From: Clostridia bacterium
Lineage (GTDB): Bacteria; Bacillota_A; Clostridia; Oscillospirales; Acutalibacteraceae
Direction: 5' to 3'
DNA: 12,657 nucleotides
NCBI GenBank assembly: GCA_009930155.1
Contig: RZYX01000051.1
Span: 1-12,657, forward strand
Shown here: one piece after another, positions 1-6,258 of the stretch
Position numbering within the stretch: position 1 is the stretch's first letter
Layout of the letters: the number at the start of each line of letters is the position of its first letter
The notes under the pieces: model-generated
The model's input: the letters and a program-made list of their open reading frames with translations, nothing else
What the model was told of the DNA's origin: nothing
Database searches by the model: none
Program-made: the position numbers and the translations under genes

Positions 1-1042
1 CTGGTCCACCTGTTAATATCAATAGCCCCTTTTCTATTGCTGTGGCTATTGCAAGCCTTTGCTTTTGCTCATATGTTATCTTGTTTTTCTTTTCTATCTT
101 TGATATTTCTTCATTAAGAGTGGGTTTGCCAGCGGGAGGAAATTTTTGCATAATTCTTATCCTCTGGGCCGCCTGTTTTTCTGCCATATATATATAAGGT
201 AAAAACACAAACTCTTTACCATTTATTTTCTCAACAATAAGCTCATTTTGTTCTGTTAGATTATCTATTGCTATATCTATTGTGTCGTCATTCGTATTAA
301 GCAAATTACTTGATGGTGCAAAAAGCTTTTCCCTTGGAATACAGGTGTGCCCATTTGAAAGATTATACCTTACAACATGAACAATACCCGCCATGATTCT
401 AAACTCATTTTGCGGAGGTTTTGGCAACATTCTAGCTATACTATCTGCACGCTCAAAATTCATTCCGACTGCCTCAGAACAAAGAATATAAGGGTTTTCT
501 TTGATTTTATCAACTGCTGACGCTCCAAACACTTTAAAGGAGTCTATGCACTCAGTTGGAGTCATTCCGTAACCTTCAAGACAAATCATTGTCTCTCTCA
601 TTGCAAACTGGCTTTTAAACTCCTCACTGATTTTATCCGCCTTTTGCTTTGATATTCCTCTTATTCTTGCAAGCTGTTCGGGATGATTTTCTATTATATC
701 AAAGGTGTCCTCACCAAATTTCTCAACAATTTTCACAGCCGTAGCAGGTCCGATTCCCCGCACAGTACCACCTGAAAGATATTTTAAAATCTGAGCCTCA
801 GTTGCAGGCATGCTTCTCTCACACATTTCTGCCTTAAACTGCCTTCCGAAAGATGCGTGATTACCCCAACTACCAAGAAGACTAAGTTCCTCCCCTGGAG
901 CTATTTCAGGCAAAACTCCAACAACGGTTACAAGTTCGCCATCGGGTGTGCTTAAATCAAGCACGGTAAAGCCTGTGTCAGCTTTACGAAACACTATGTT
1001 TTCAGCCATTCCACACAGGCTTTCCCTCTCTTGCTCGCTCAT
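1..1042 (-). CDS. recD2: RecD2-type ATP-dependent DNA helicase, N-terminal part (cut by window edge)
   Basis: SF1B 5'-3' DNA helicase of the RecD2 (B. subtilis YrrC) family, which acts in DNA repair and replication-fork maintenance without RecBC. The frame is open for 347 codons, from an ATG at 1040-1042 to the left edge. An SD (AGGGGGTG) lies about 7 nt before the ATG, in the right place to fix the start. The N-terminal 75 residues form the small beta-rich domain seen in RecD2. Residues about 85-145 hold tandem helix-hairpin-helix motifs (GGTVRGIGPATAVKIVEKFG, then LARIRGISKQKADKI), the family hallmark. Near residues 325-347 the sequence TYEQKQRLAIATAIEKG leads into LLILTGGP, the beginning of the Walker A box; the rest of the ATPase core lies outside. 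Family members are about 720-800 aa, so roughly half is present. It follows the small gene at 1192-1554 after 149 bp, in which I see only weak -35/-10 candidates. The identification is firm. Confidence 0.93.
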   Translation of the reverse strand, partial: MSEQERESLCGMAENIVFRKADTGFTVLDLSTPDGELVTVVGVLPEIAPGEELSLLGSWGNHASFGRQFKAEMCERSMPATEAQILKYLSGGTVRGIGPATAVKIVEKFGEDTFDIIENHPEQLARIRGISKQKADKISEEFKSQFAMRETMICLEGYGMTPTECIDSFKVFGASAVDKIKENPYILCSEAVGMNFERADSIARMLPKPPQNEFRIMAGIVHVVRYNLSNGHTCIPREKLFAPSSNLLNTNDDTIDIAIDNLTEQNELIVEKINGKEFVFLPYIYMAEKQAAQRIRIMQKFPPAGKPTLNEEISKIEKKNKITYEQKQRLAIATAIEKGLLILTGGP

Positions 1043-1191
1043 TGCAATCACCCCCTAATATATAAACTGCTATATTTACAACTAATATAAAACAACTTGC
1101 CAAGTGTGGATACAAACCTCTGTTATATAAAACCAGAGAATAAGCACTTTTAAAAACTTTTAATAATATTATTATATCTTTTAATTATACT

Positions 1192-1554
1192 TCAATTTCC
1201 TTCTTTTGGCAATTGTGAGTGCTTTATTATTTCACATATTTCATCACAATCACACATCTCAATATTTCTACTTTCGTCACACAAAATCGTACACATCTCC
1301 GTTGCTGTTTCACACATACCACAATCAACAACTGTTACCTTAACATTACGAAAACTACCGAAAATACCAAAACCCATTGAAAGCAGATAAACAAGTCCCG
1401 CTACATCACTACCACTGGCATCAGGCGGTACAAGAAGTATGTATTTGCCTCCCTTTTTGGGCATAAGTATCTTTAGGAGCAAATAATTAACGACAGAAAT
1501 AATACCTGCTAAAACAAAAATTAGTAAAACTGCGTAAAAAATACTCTCTAACAT
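1192..1554 (-). CDS. Small cysteine-rich single-pass membrane protein, function unknown
   Basis: A 120-aa protein that I cannot assign to a named family. Residues 5-28 form one hydrophobic membrane segment (AVLLIFVLAGIISVVNYLLL), followed by KILMPKKGGK, so the C-terminal part probably faces the cytoplasm by the positive-inside rule. Residues 36-110 look like a small alpha/beta domain with YILLVPP and VTVVDCG strands. Seven cysteines fall at 78, 81, 88, 92, 101, 103 and 107 (C-x2-C-x6-C-x3-C-x8-C-x-C-x3-C). I have a vague memory of short clostridial membrane proteins with a similar 'VVD.G..E' core, but that is not evidence of function. The start is well supported: SD GAGGTGAG lies just before the ATG. 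That SD sits inside a 15-bp perfect hairpin that abuts the start codon. The gene lies between rnpB and recD2 on the same strand and may be reached by rnpB read-through. Confidence 0.72.
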   Translation of the reverse strand: MLESIFYAVLLIFVLAGIISVVNYLLLKILMPKKGGKYILLVPPDASGSDVAGLVYLLSMGFGIFGSFRNVKVTVVDCGMCETATEMCTILCDESRNIEMCDCDEICEIIKHSQLPKEGN

Positions 1555-1593
1555 TTATGCTCACCTCATTATCATAATATGAGGTGAGCATAA
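1555..1593 (-). promoter_or_regulatory. 15-bp perfect hairpin covering the SD of the small Cys-rich gene, just after rnpB
   Basis: Positions 1555-1569 and 1579-1593 are exact reverse complements (15 bp) around a 9-nt loop (1570-1578). Read on the minus strand, the 3' arm contains the Shine-Dalgarno sequence GAGGTGAG and ends directly before the ATG at 1554. In any transcript coming from rnpB the ribosome site would be paired. There is no U-run after the stem on the minus strand, so it is not a standard intrinsic terminator for rnpB. It could still define the rnpB 3' end, act as a protective stem, or block translation of the downstream gene. The structure is seen in the sequence; its role is inferred. 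Confidence 0.6.
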
Positions 1594-1611
1594 TATTGGT
1601 TTTATTTTTAT

Positions 1612-1956
1612 TATAAGCGACCAGACCTGTAAGCCGAGTTCTGTCATTTAAGGCAATCATCTTTCTACGCTTTGCGTTGCCACAAAGCTTTAGCCACCCG
1701 TTGAAGAATATGCCGAGCAAGCATCTTCGGTCGGTGTTGCTTCGGATAGGGTTTACAGGGCCACGCAGTCTCCTGCATGCCGGTGAGCTCTTACCTCGCC
1801 TTTCCACCCTTACCGACAAAAAGTCGGCGGTATATCTCTGTTGCACTTTCCCTAAGGTCACCCTCGGCGGCCATTAGCCGTTATCCTGCTCTACGAAGCT
1901 CGGACTTTCCTCGCGCGAAACTAGTCGCCCGTGACTGCCCAGTCTGCTCGCTTTTT
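1612..1956 (-). ncRNA. rnpB: RNase P RNA, bacterial type A
   Basis: Catalytic RNA of ribonuclease P, which removes the 5' leader of tRNA precursors together with the protein RnpA. Read on the minus strand it shows the universal core in order: GAGGAAAGTCC (1902-1912), GAGCAGGATAACGGCTAA, GGGTGACC, AGGGAAAGTGCAACAGAGA, GGTAAGGGTGGAAAGG, GGTAAGAGCTCACCGG and finally ACAGAACTCGGCTTACAG (1627-1644). The ends pair as helix P1: AAGCGA-x-CAGAC near 1943-1953 with GTCTG-x-TCGCTT at 1615-1626, which sets the boundaries to within a few bases. The order and spacing of the conserved blocks fit type A rather than the type B RNA of B. subtilis. Length is about 345 nt. It has its own promoter and is followed about 20 nt later by the 1555-1593 hairpin. 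Open reading frames across this stretch are chance frames. Confidence 0.97.
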
Positions 1957-1963
1957 CTTTTAT

Positions 1964-1992
1964 ATTGTAATTCATAAACCCTTTAATGTCAA
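1964..1992 (-). promoter_or_regulatory. Sigma-A promoter of rnpB
   Basis: On the minus strand, TTGACA (1987-1992) and TACAAT (1964-1969) are separated by exactly 17 bp. The predicted start point, about 7 nt further on, coincides with the 5' strand of rnpB helix P1. The region upstream is extremely AT-rich (2000-2035), as expected for an UP-like element at a strong stable-RNA promoter. Confidence 0.88.
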
Positions 1993-2042
1993 ACTCTTAG
2001 CAATATTTAATAAACTTTTAATAATATTATCATAAAAAGGTA

Positions 2043-2071
2043 TTGTTAAATATTGAATAATAGAGTAACAT
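2043..2071 (+). promoter_or_regulatory. Possible promoter of the LCP gene
   Basis: TTGTTA (2043-2048), a 17-bp spacer and TAACAT (2066-2071) precede the LCP start codon by about 30 nt. The match is only moderate (4 of 6 bases in the -10 box). A divergent gene needs a promoter here, and the -35 boxes of this site and of rnpB are about 50 bp apart. Confidence 0.4.
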
Positions 2072-2103
2072 TATGTTGTATTTTTTAAAAGGAAGGCAAT
2101 ATA

Positions 2104-3282
2104 ATGGATAATAAGCACTTTACTAACCGCTTTTATGATTATGATGAAAACATTGACATCGTAAGCGATAGCAGTAGACTACCAAATAAAAATGACAAAA
2201 GTTCAAAAGCTCCACAAAATAAGCAAAAAGAAACAAAACGTCAAAACACACAAAACCATCAGGCATCCCGTCCCCAAAATGCCAATCGGGCTAATCAACC
2301 TCAGAAAAAAAACAGTAAACCAACTCAACAAAAAGGAAAAAAAAAGAAGTCAAATAAACCTAGCGTTATATTTGCAAAGGTATTTTTTACAATAGTTCTT
2401 ATTTTTCTTCTTGTTTTTGTAATAGGTTTTGGATATATTTCAAATCTATTTGGAGATATGAAGTTTAATGATGACGTCAATAAGCAGAACTCATACATTG
2501 ACGATTCCGAACTTATAGATGACAGTGGTGTAAGAAATATTTTGCTTATCGGTAGTGATGCTAGAGAAGGCGATTCTTCGTTTCGCTCAGACACTATGAT
2601 GCTTGTGTCAATTGATACAAACACAAAAAAGATAAAGCTTACTTCTTTCCTTCGAGACTCTTGGGTTAATATTCCTAGCAAAGGCTATAACAAACTAAAT
2701 GCTGCCTGTACATATGGTGGAGTTCAGCTTGTTATTGATACGATTGAGTATAACTTTAAAATTAAAATCGACAACTATGCTATGGTTGACTTTGATTCGT
2801 TTGAGGGAATTATAGATGCACTTGGCGGCATTGATATTGCAGTAACTCAGAAGGAATCTTCGTATATTAAAAGAACATATAGCTATGAAGGAATTACCGT
2901 ACCTGCTGGCGAAAATGTTCATGTTAATGGTGAACAAGCCCTTACGTACTGTAGAATTAGAAAGCTTGATTCTGACTTTTTCCGTACAGAGAGACAGCGA
3001 AAAGTTATGTCTGCCATAAAAGAAAAGTCCGCTAAAGCATCATTGCCAACTGTTTTAAAAGTTGTTGAAAATATTTCGCCTTATATTCAAACCGACATTT
3101 CAAAAAATGAGCTAATGAAACTTTCCATGAAAGCTGCAAGCACATATTTAAAATATGATATTGTGGAAATGAATATTCCCGCCGATGGAACATGGAAGAG
3201 TGAATCAAAAAATGGTCAAAGTGTGCTTTCATTTGACATTACAGAAACCACAACATTACTTCACACATTTATATATGGATAA
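2104..3282 (+). CDS. LCP (LytR-CpsA-Psr) family cell-wall glycopolymer ligase
   Basis: Membrane-anchored phosphotransferase that attaches undecaprenyl-linked anionic polymers, such as teichoic acid or capsule, to peptidoglycan on the outer face of the membrane. Residues 1-86 are a hydrophilic cytoplasmic tail very rich in Asn, Gln and Lys, ending in KGKKKKSNK. Residues 87-113 form the single membrane segment. The LCP domain runs from about 143 to 305: NILLIGSDAR (D152, R154), FRSDTMMLVSID (R161, D163), KLTSFLRDSWVNIP (R184), NKLNAACTYGG, VDFDSFEGIIDALGGIDI, VNGEQALTYCRIRK and FFRTERQRKV (R294, R297, R299). These include the Arg/Asp residues that bind the pyrophosphate in the family. Total 392 aa is normal. 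The SD AAGGAAGG (2089-2096) lies 7 nt before the ATG. It is a single-gene unit, divergent from rnpB and closed by the hairpin at 3285-3315. Which polymer it handles cannot be read from the context. Confidence 0.93.
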   Translation: MDNKHFTNRFYDYDENIDIVSDSSRLPNKNDKSSKAPQNKQKETKRQNTQNHQASRPQNANRANQPQKKNSKPTQQKGKKKKSNKPSVIFAKVFFTIVLIFLLVFVIGFGYISNLFGDMKFNDDVNKQNSYIDDSELIDDSGVRNILLIGSDAREGDSSFRSDTMMLVSIDTNTKKIKLTSFLRDSWVNIPSKGYNKLNAACTYGGVQLVIDTIEYNFKIKIDNYAMVDFDSFEGIIDALGGIDIAVTQKESSYIKRTYSYEGITVPAGENVHVNGEQALTYCRIRKLDSDFFRTERQRKVMSAIKEKSAKASLPTVLKVVENISPYIQTDISKNELMKLSMKAASTYLKYDIVEMNIPADGTWKSESKNGQSVLSFDITETTTLLHTFIYG

Positions 3283-3284
3283 TT

Positions 3285-3315
3285 ATAAAGCCACGATTAA
3301 TAATCGTGGCTTTAT
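3285..3315 (+). terminator. Intrinsic terminator of the LCP gene
   Basis: A 14-bp perfect stem (3285-3298 with 3302-3315) and 3-nt loop begin 3 bp after the LCP stop codon. The GC core GCCACG/CGTGGC is flanked by AAA and TTT, followed by a U-rich but interrupted tail (TTTATCTATT). Its symmetry means it could also act on the other strand. Confidence 0.82.
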
Positions 3316-3339
3316 CTATTCAATTCATATTGGCATTAT

Positions 3340-3368
3340 TTGACATTATTTAACATTATTGTTATAAT
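3340..3368 (+). promoter_or_regulatory. Perfect-consensus sigma-A promoter of the AT-rich membrane protein gene
   Basis: TTGACA (3340-3345), 17-bp spacer and TATAAT (3363-3368) match the consensus at all 12 positions. Transcription should start near 3375. The -35 box supplies an in-frame TTG at 3340 that would falsely lengthen the following gene. The promoter shows that the true start must lie downstream. Confidence 0.88.
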
Positions 3369-3432
3369 AATATTAAAAGCATTATTTAATATAAAGCAAA
3401 CTATTATTATGAAAAAGGATATGAAAAATAAT

Positions 3433-4197
3433 ATGGCAAAAAAACCTGAGAACATTATGGATAACTCAAAAGTTTTTAAAGTAATATTATTTTTTCTAGT
3501 TTTACTCTATGTTATAATGGGGCTTATTTTATTTGCTTCATTATTTGTTTCTATGTCTTCGGTGAAAAGCATAGTTACAAACTCTACTTTTTGGTCAAGT
3601 CTTTTCTCTTTAGTTATTAATGAAAATTCAACCTTGCTTTATATTTCTGCAATTTCAATTAATGTTACTCTAACTTTTATATTCTTTATTTTAAAAGAAA
3701 CAAAAAAATTTCCAACAAAGATTACTATTATTTCTCTTGGTGTTACCAGTGCTACTTGCTTATCTGTAAAAACGATTTCCTATATTATATTTAGTCTTAA
3801 TATTTTTTTAGATTTTCAGCTCTTATATATTTTCCCACTAATAACTATTATACTTTCAAATGTATTTTTATCTTATGATTTTATTGACTATTGTCGTGGT
3901 ACATACAAACCCGTAAGATCTAAAGTTAATTTACCTACACGGGAATTAGTAAAAGAAACTTTCGAAATTATTTCTAATCGTAACAAGTTTATTCCAAATA
4001 ATACTTATAAAGAAAAAGCTATAAACAAAAATAATGATCAAAATGATAGCAATAATTCAAATTACAAAAAAAATGAATATAAAACAGAACATGGTTATTT
4101 TAACAATGAAGCTTTAGAAATGGCAGCAAGCCACATAGTTTCAACTATTGACAGAGCTACACAACAAAAAGTTGAGCAACACAATGTTATAGACTAG
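3433..4197 (+). CDS. Predicted four-TM membrane protein with Asn-rich cytoplasmic tail, function unknown
   Basis: Not recognised as a known family. From the ATG at 3433 it has 254 aa. Hydrophobic stretches at about 16-40, 66-88, 96-126 and 128-148 suggest four membrane segments. The remaining 100 residues are polar, with a low-complexity Asn/Lys run (NKNNDQNDSNNSNYKKN) and a final helical-looking stretch, ALEMAASHIVSTIDRATQQKVEQ. The start is uncertain: ATG codons at 3409, 3421 and 3433 share the frame. The only SD-like sequence (AAGGA, 3415-3419) is 13 nt before 3433, too close to 3421 and downstream of 3409, so I chose 3433. The gene has its own perfect promoter and a strong terminator, so it is expressed alone. 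Its codons are clearly more AT-rich than those of the LCP gene next to it. It may be a lineage-specific or acquired gene. Confidence 0.65.
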   Translation: MAKKPENIMDNSKVFKVILFFLVLLYVIMGLILFASLFVSMSSVKSIVTNSTFWSSLFSLVINENSTLLYISAISINVTLTFIFFILKETKKFPTKITIISLGVTSATCLSVKTISYIIFSLNIFLDFQLLYIFPLITIILSNVFLSYDFIDYCRGTYKPVRSKVNLPTRELVKETFEIISNRNKFIPNNTYKEKAINKNNDQNDSNNSNYKKNEYKTEHGYFNNEALEMAASHIVSTIDRATQQKVEQHNVID

Positions 4198-4256
4198 ATT
4201 TGAAAGATTTTTATTAATAAATACTCTTAATATTTATTAAATTAAATATCAAACTT

Positions 4257-4290
4257 ATGCAGTGCAAAATATTTTTGCACTGCATTTTTA
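4257..4290 (+). terminator. Strong intrinsic terminator after the four-TM protein gene
   Basis: A 13-bp perfect stem (4257-4269 with 4273-4285, core GCAGTGC/GCACTGC) with a 3-nt loop is followed at once by TTTTTATATTTTT. It lies about 60 bp after the stop codon at 4197. Confidence 0.92.
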
Positions 4291-4557
4291 TATTTTTGTC
4301 ACACAATATTGTAAAGATAATATTATAATACAAGGAAACAATAATTTCCTTATAACCATCATTTGTATAACAACACTTTCACTTATACTTTGGTGTGTTA
4401 TGCCACCTGTTTTACCATGAAAAATCTAAAGTCTACTGCTTTGCCTGTGTTTATCCCTACTGTTTTAGGCATGTCAAAAATATGCTTATCATTGCAATTT
4501 TTAAAAAGTTGTTATTCTAATATTAATTTACATTGTAATCCAGCACGGCAAAGCAAA
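4291..4557. other. Non-coding interval without a recognised gene; possible small RNA on the plus strand
   Basis: No frame in this stretch has a plausible start with an SD or a protein-like composition. It contains promoter-like boxes on the plus strand (TTGTCA 4296-4301, 16 bp, TAATAT 4318-4323, with a TATAAT at 4324-4329). It also has a small hairpin (AAGGAAA 4332-4338 with TTTCCTT 4345-4351) and an 8-bp long-range complement (GCTTTGCC 4438-4445 with GGCAAAGC 4547-4554). It is closed by the hairpin plus T8 at 4558-4601. This layout would fit a small RNA of about 260 nt, but I recognise no known RNA family and each element alone could be chance in AT-rich DNA. Confidence 0.25.
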
Positions 4558-4601
4558 ACACACCTGACTTATTATTGTAGTCGGGTGTGTCTATTTTTTT
4601 T
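4558..4601. terminator. Intrinsic terminator between convergent units, stronger on the plus strand
   Basis: A 12-bp stem (4558-4569 with 4579-4590) and 9-nt loop, then T8 (4594-4601) on the plus strand. On the plus strand the one imperfect position is a U-G wobble. On the minus strand the same position is a C-A mismatch, and the T tract is only TTTTGCTTT. It lies 19 bp beyond the rnmV stop and probably ends that operon as well, though less efficiently. Confidence 0.78.
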
Positions 4602-4608
4602 GTATGTT

Positions 4609-5220
4609 TCATGTCAAATCTTTATCTTTTATGTTTTGTCTGCACTGCTCTACTGTCTGCTTATACTCATCGTATGTTATAAATAAGTTCATAAGCTTTA
4701 AAAGTGAAGTTGTTGATAATCTGATTGGCAAATCGAGAGCTTTTAAAAGCTCTGTGCGAAGAGTTTTACTATCTGCCCCACCCGAAACTCCATCTTCATA
4801 GAAATCAGTACTTGTTATCCTCCTGCTGGGCTCTGTTGTTTGTGTACATGTTACGCCTGCCTTTTCAAGTGCATCGATTATAACTTGAGTTGGCACTCCC
4901 TCAATTCCGAGTTTCCCCTCTTTTGAAGGCTTGTCTTTACGCTTTTCTTTGCCGAAAATATCAGGCACATAGGCGTGAGTAACATTCTCTGGCGGAAGAC
5001 TTCCACCAATAAATGAACGAATTTTAAAGCCGGCAGAGTCACTATCTGTTAAAATTACAATGCCTTTAGTTTTTGCTAAATTGCGTATTAGCTTTTGTTT
5101 TTCTTTATCTTTAAATATTGAAAAACCATCAGTTTCAATTATAATTGCATCAAGTATTGAGGATAACTTTATTTTATCATATTTTCCCTCAACTATTATT
5201 GCCTTATCAATCTTTATCAT
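4609..5220 (-). CDS. rnmV: Ribonuclease M5 (5S rRNA maturation)
   Basis: Toprim-fold endonuclease that cuts both strands of the 5S rRNA precursor in complex with ribosomal protein L18, typical of low-GC Gram-positives. The N-terminal Toprim domain shows AIIVEGKYDKIKL (catalytic Glu at residue 11), VILTDSDSAGFKIRSFI (D59 and D61), and the family signature GKEKRKDKPSKEGKLGIEG at about 90-108. The C-terminal 80 residues match the rRNA/L18-binding part in length. I start at the ATG 5218-5220 because GGAG sits 6 nt before it and family members begin with this MIK-type sequence. An ATG four codons earlier (5232), directly after the holA stop, has no good SD. The protein is then 203 aa, normal for the family. 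It is the last gene of the alaS-to-rnmV run, 12 bp after holA; in many Firmicutes it sits next to ksgA instead. Confidence 0.93.
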   Translation of the reverse strand: MIKIDKAIIVEGKYDKIKLSSILDAIIIETDGFSIFKDKEKQKLIRNLAKTKGIVILTDSDSAGFKIRSFIGGSLPPENVTHAYVPDIFGKEKRKDKPSKEGKLGIEGVPTQVIIDALEKAGVTCTQTTEPSRRITSTDFYEDGVSGGADSKTLRTELLKALDLPIRLSTTSLLKLMNLFITYDEYKQTVEQCRQNIKDKDLT

Positions 5221-5232
5221 ATTTTTCTCCAT

Positions 5233-6258
5233 TTATACTCTTGCTAACTTTACCATAAGCTGTTCAAATATCACACGATTATCTTCATTTGTACTTTTAA
5301 ATTTTTCATCTGCGATGCTTAAATGCTCAAGGCATTTTGAAAGCTGCTCTTTTGATATTTTTCTGCTACGCTGTGCAGCATTACGAAGTCTAAAATCACT
5401 TTTATATTGAGTTGCAAACGCCTTTTTAAGCGACGATATATCATTACCACTTTCTTGAACTACCTTTGCTCTATACATATCAACATATGCACTAATTAGT
5501 GCGCCACTTATCATAACAGGCTCTGTCTTTTGAATTAGAAGTGCATCAAGCAAAGCAAATGCACTGTCAAACGAACGCAAAAGCAGTTCATCAATCATTT
5601 TAAAAGCTGTTGCTTCAACGGTTTTCACTGCAACTTCATCAATCTTATCCTGCGTTATCTCTCCGTTTGCGAACGCACACAACTTTTCAAGTTCATTTAA
5701 AAGTGTGTTCATATCTGTTCCTACAAGTGAAATAAAATATTTTGCTTCATTTTGAGATATTGTGCAACCACGCTTTTTTGCGCCAGACACTATAAGAGCT
5801 AAAAGGTCGCTTGCGCTTCTTTTGTTAATATCTGCAACCATTCCATTCTGCTCAATCAGCTTTAATATCTCCTTAGAATTTGCCTTCTTGGTGGAAAATC
5901 CTTTAGTATCCATCCAAAAAACAAGTACACAAGTACTTGGTAAATCTGAAAGGATTTCTATTATTTTTTCCTTCTCCTCATCTTTTGCCGTATCAAAGTC
6001 ATAATCATGCACAAGTACACATGAACGCTCGCACATCATAGGTAGCGCTTCAACGCAAGCTGCTATTTCATCTGCATTTGCACTTGACTCATTAAGATAA
6101 TGCATATTGAAAGTTTGAAATTCTTGTGGAACAACCTTCTTTACAATCTGTTTTGCATAGTGCTGTTTTAAGTAGTGCTCGTCACCCATTATTAAATAAA
6201 CAGGTGAAAAACTACCTCTTGAAATATTCTTTTTTAATCCTTGCTCATTTAATTTCAC
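5233..6258 (-). CDS. holA: DNA polymerase III subunit delta (clamp loader)
   Basis: The delta subunit of the clamp loader opens the beta sliding clamp so that it can be placed on primed DNA. The 341-aa length and layout fit the HolA family: N-terminal RecA-like domain with PVYLIMGDEHYLKQHYAKQIV at about 19-39, a degenerate nucleotide-fold core (CVLVFWMDTKG), the lid region with FISLVGTDMNTLLNELEKLCAFA, and the helical C-terminal collar domain ending in VIFEQLMVKLARV. It lacks Walker A, as is usual for delta, which does not hydrolyse ATP. The start codon is GTG at 6256-6258, overlapping the comEC stop in GTGA. SD AAGGAG lies 9 nt before it, inside the comEC end. The overlap implies translational coupling. 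comEC next to holA is a frequent pair in bacteria and supports both calls. Confidence 0.94.
   Translation of the reverse strand: MKLNEQGLKKNISRGSFSPVYLIMGDEHYLKQHYAKQIVKKVVPQEFQTFNMHYLNESSANADEIAACVEALPMMCERSCVLVHDYDFDTAKDEEKEKIIEILSDLPSTCVLVFWMDTKGFSTKKANSKEILKLIEQNGMVADINKRSASDLLALIVSGAKKRGCTISQNEAKYFISLVGTDMNTLLNELEKLCAFANGEITQDKIDEVAVKTVEATAFKMIDELLLRSFDSAFALLDALLIQKTEPVMISGALISAYVDMYRAKVVQESGNDISSLKKAFATQYKSDFRLRNAAQRSRKISKEQLSKCLEHLSIADEKFKSTNEDNRVIFEQLMVKLARV

Noticed and set aside
1610..1615. TATAAT on the minus strand at the rnpB 3' end, as a promoter for the Cys-rich gene
   Set aside because: No -35 box at 16-18 bp and no extended -10; the bases belong to the rnpB P1 end and its tail.
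1487..1861. A 124-codon minus-strand frame and shorter plus-strand frames across 1677-1977
   Set aside because: They lie within the RNase P RNA, whose conserved core and P1 ends account for this sequence.
3340..3432. N-terminal extension of the four-TM protein from a TTG at 3340
   Set aside because: That TTG is the first part of a perfect -35 box and would lie upstream of the predicted transcription start.
4390..4475. A short minus-strand ORF of about two dozen codons beginning MPKTVGINTGK
   Set aside because: No SD precedes its ATG and nothing else supports translation; chance in a non-coding gap.
4363..4686. A 107-codon plus-strand frame
   Set aside because: It begins with TTG, has no SD, runs through the terminator hairpin at 4558-4601 and into the antisense of rnmV.
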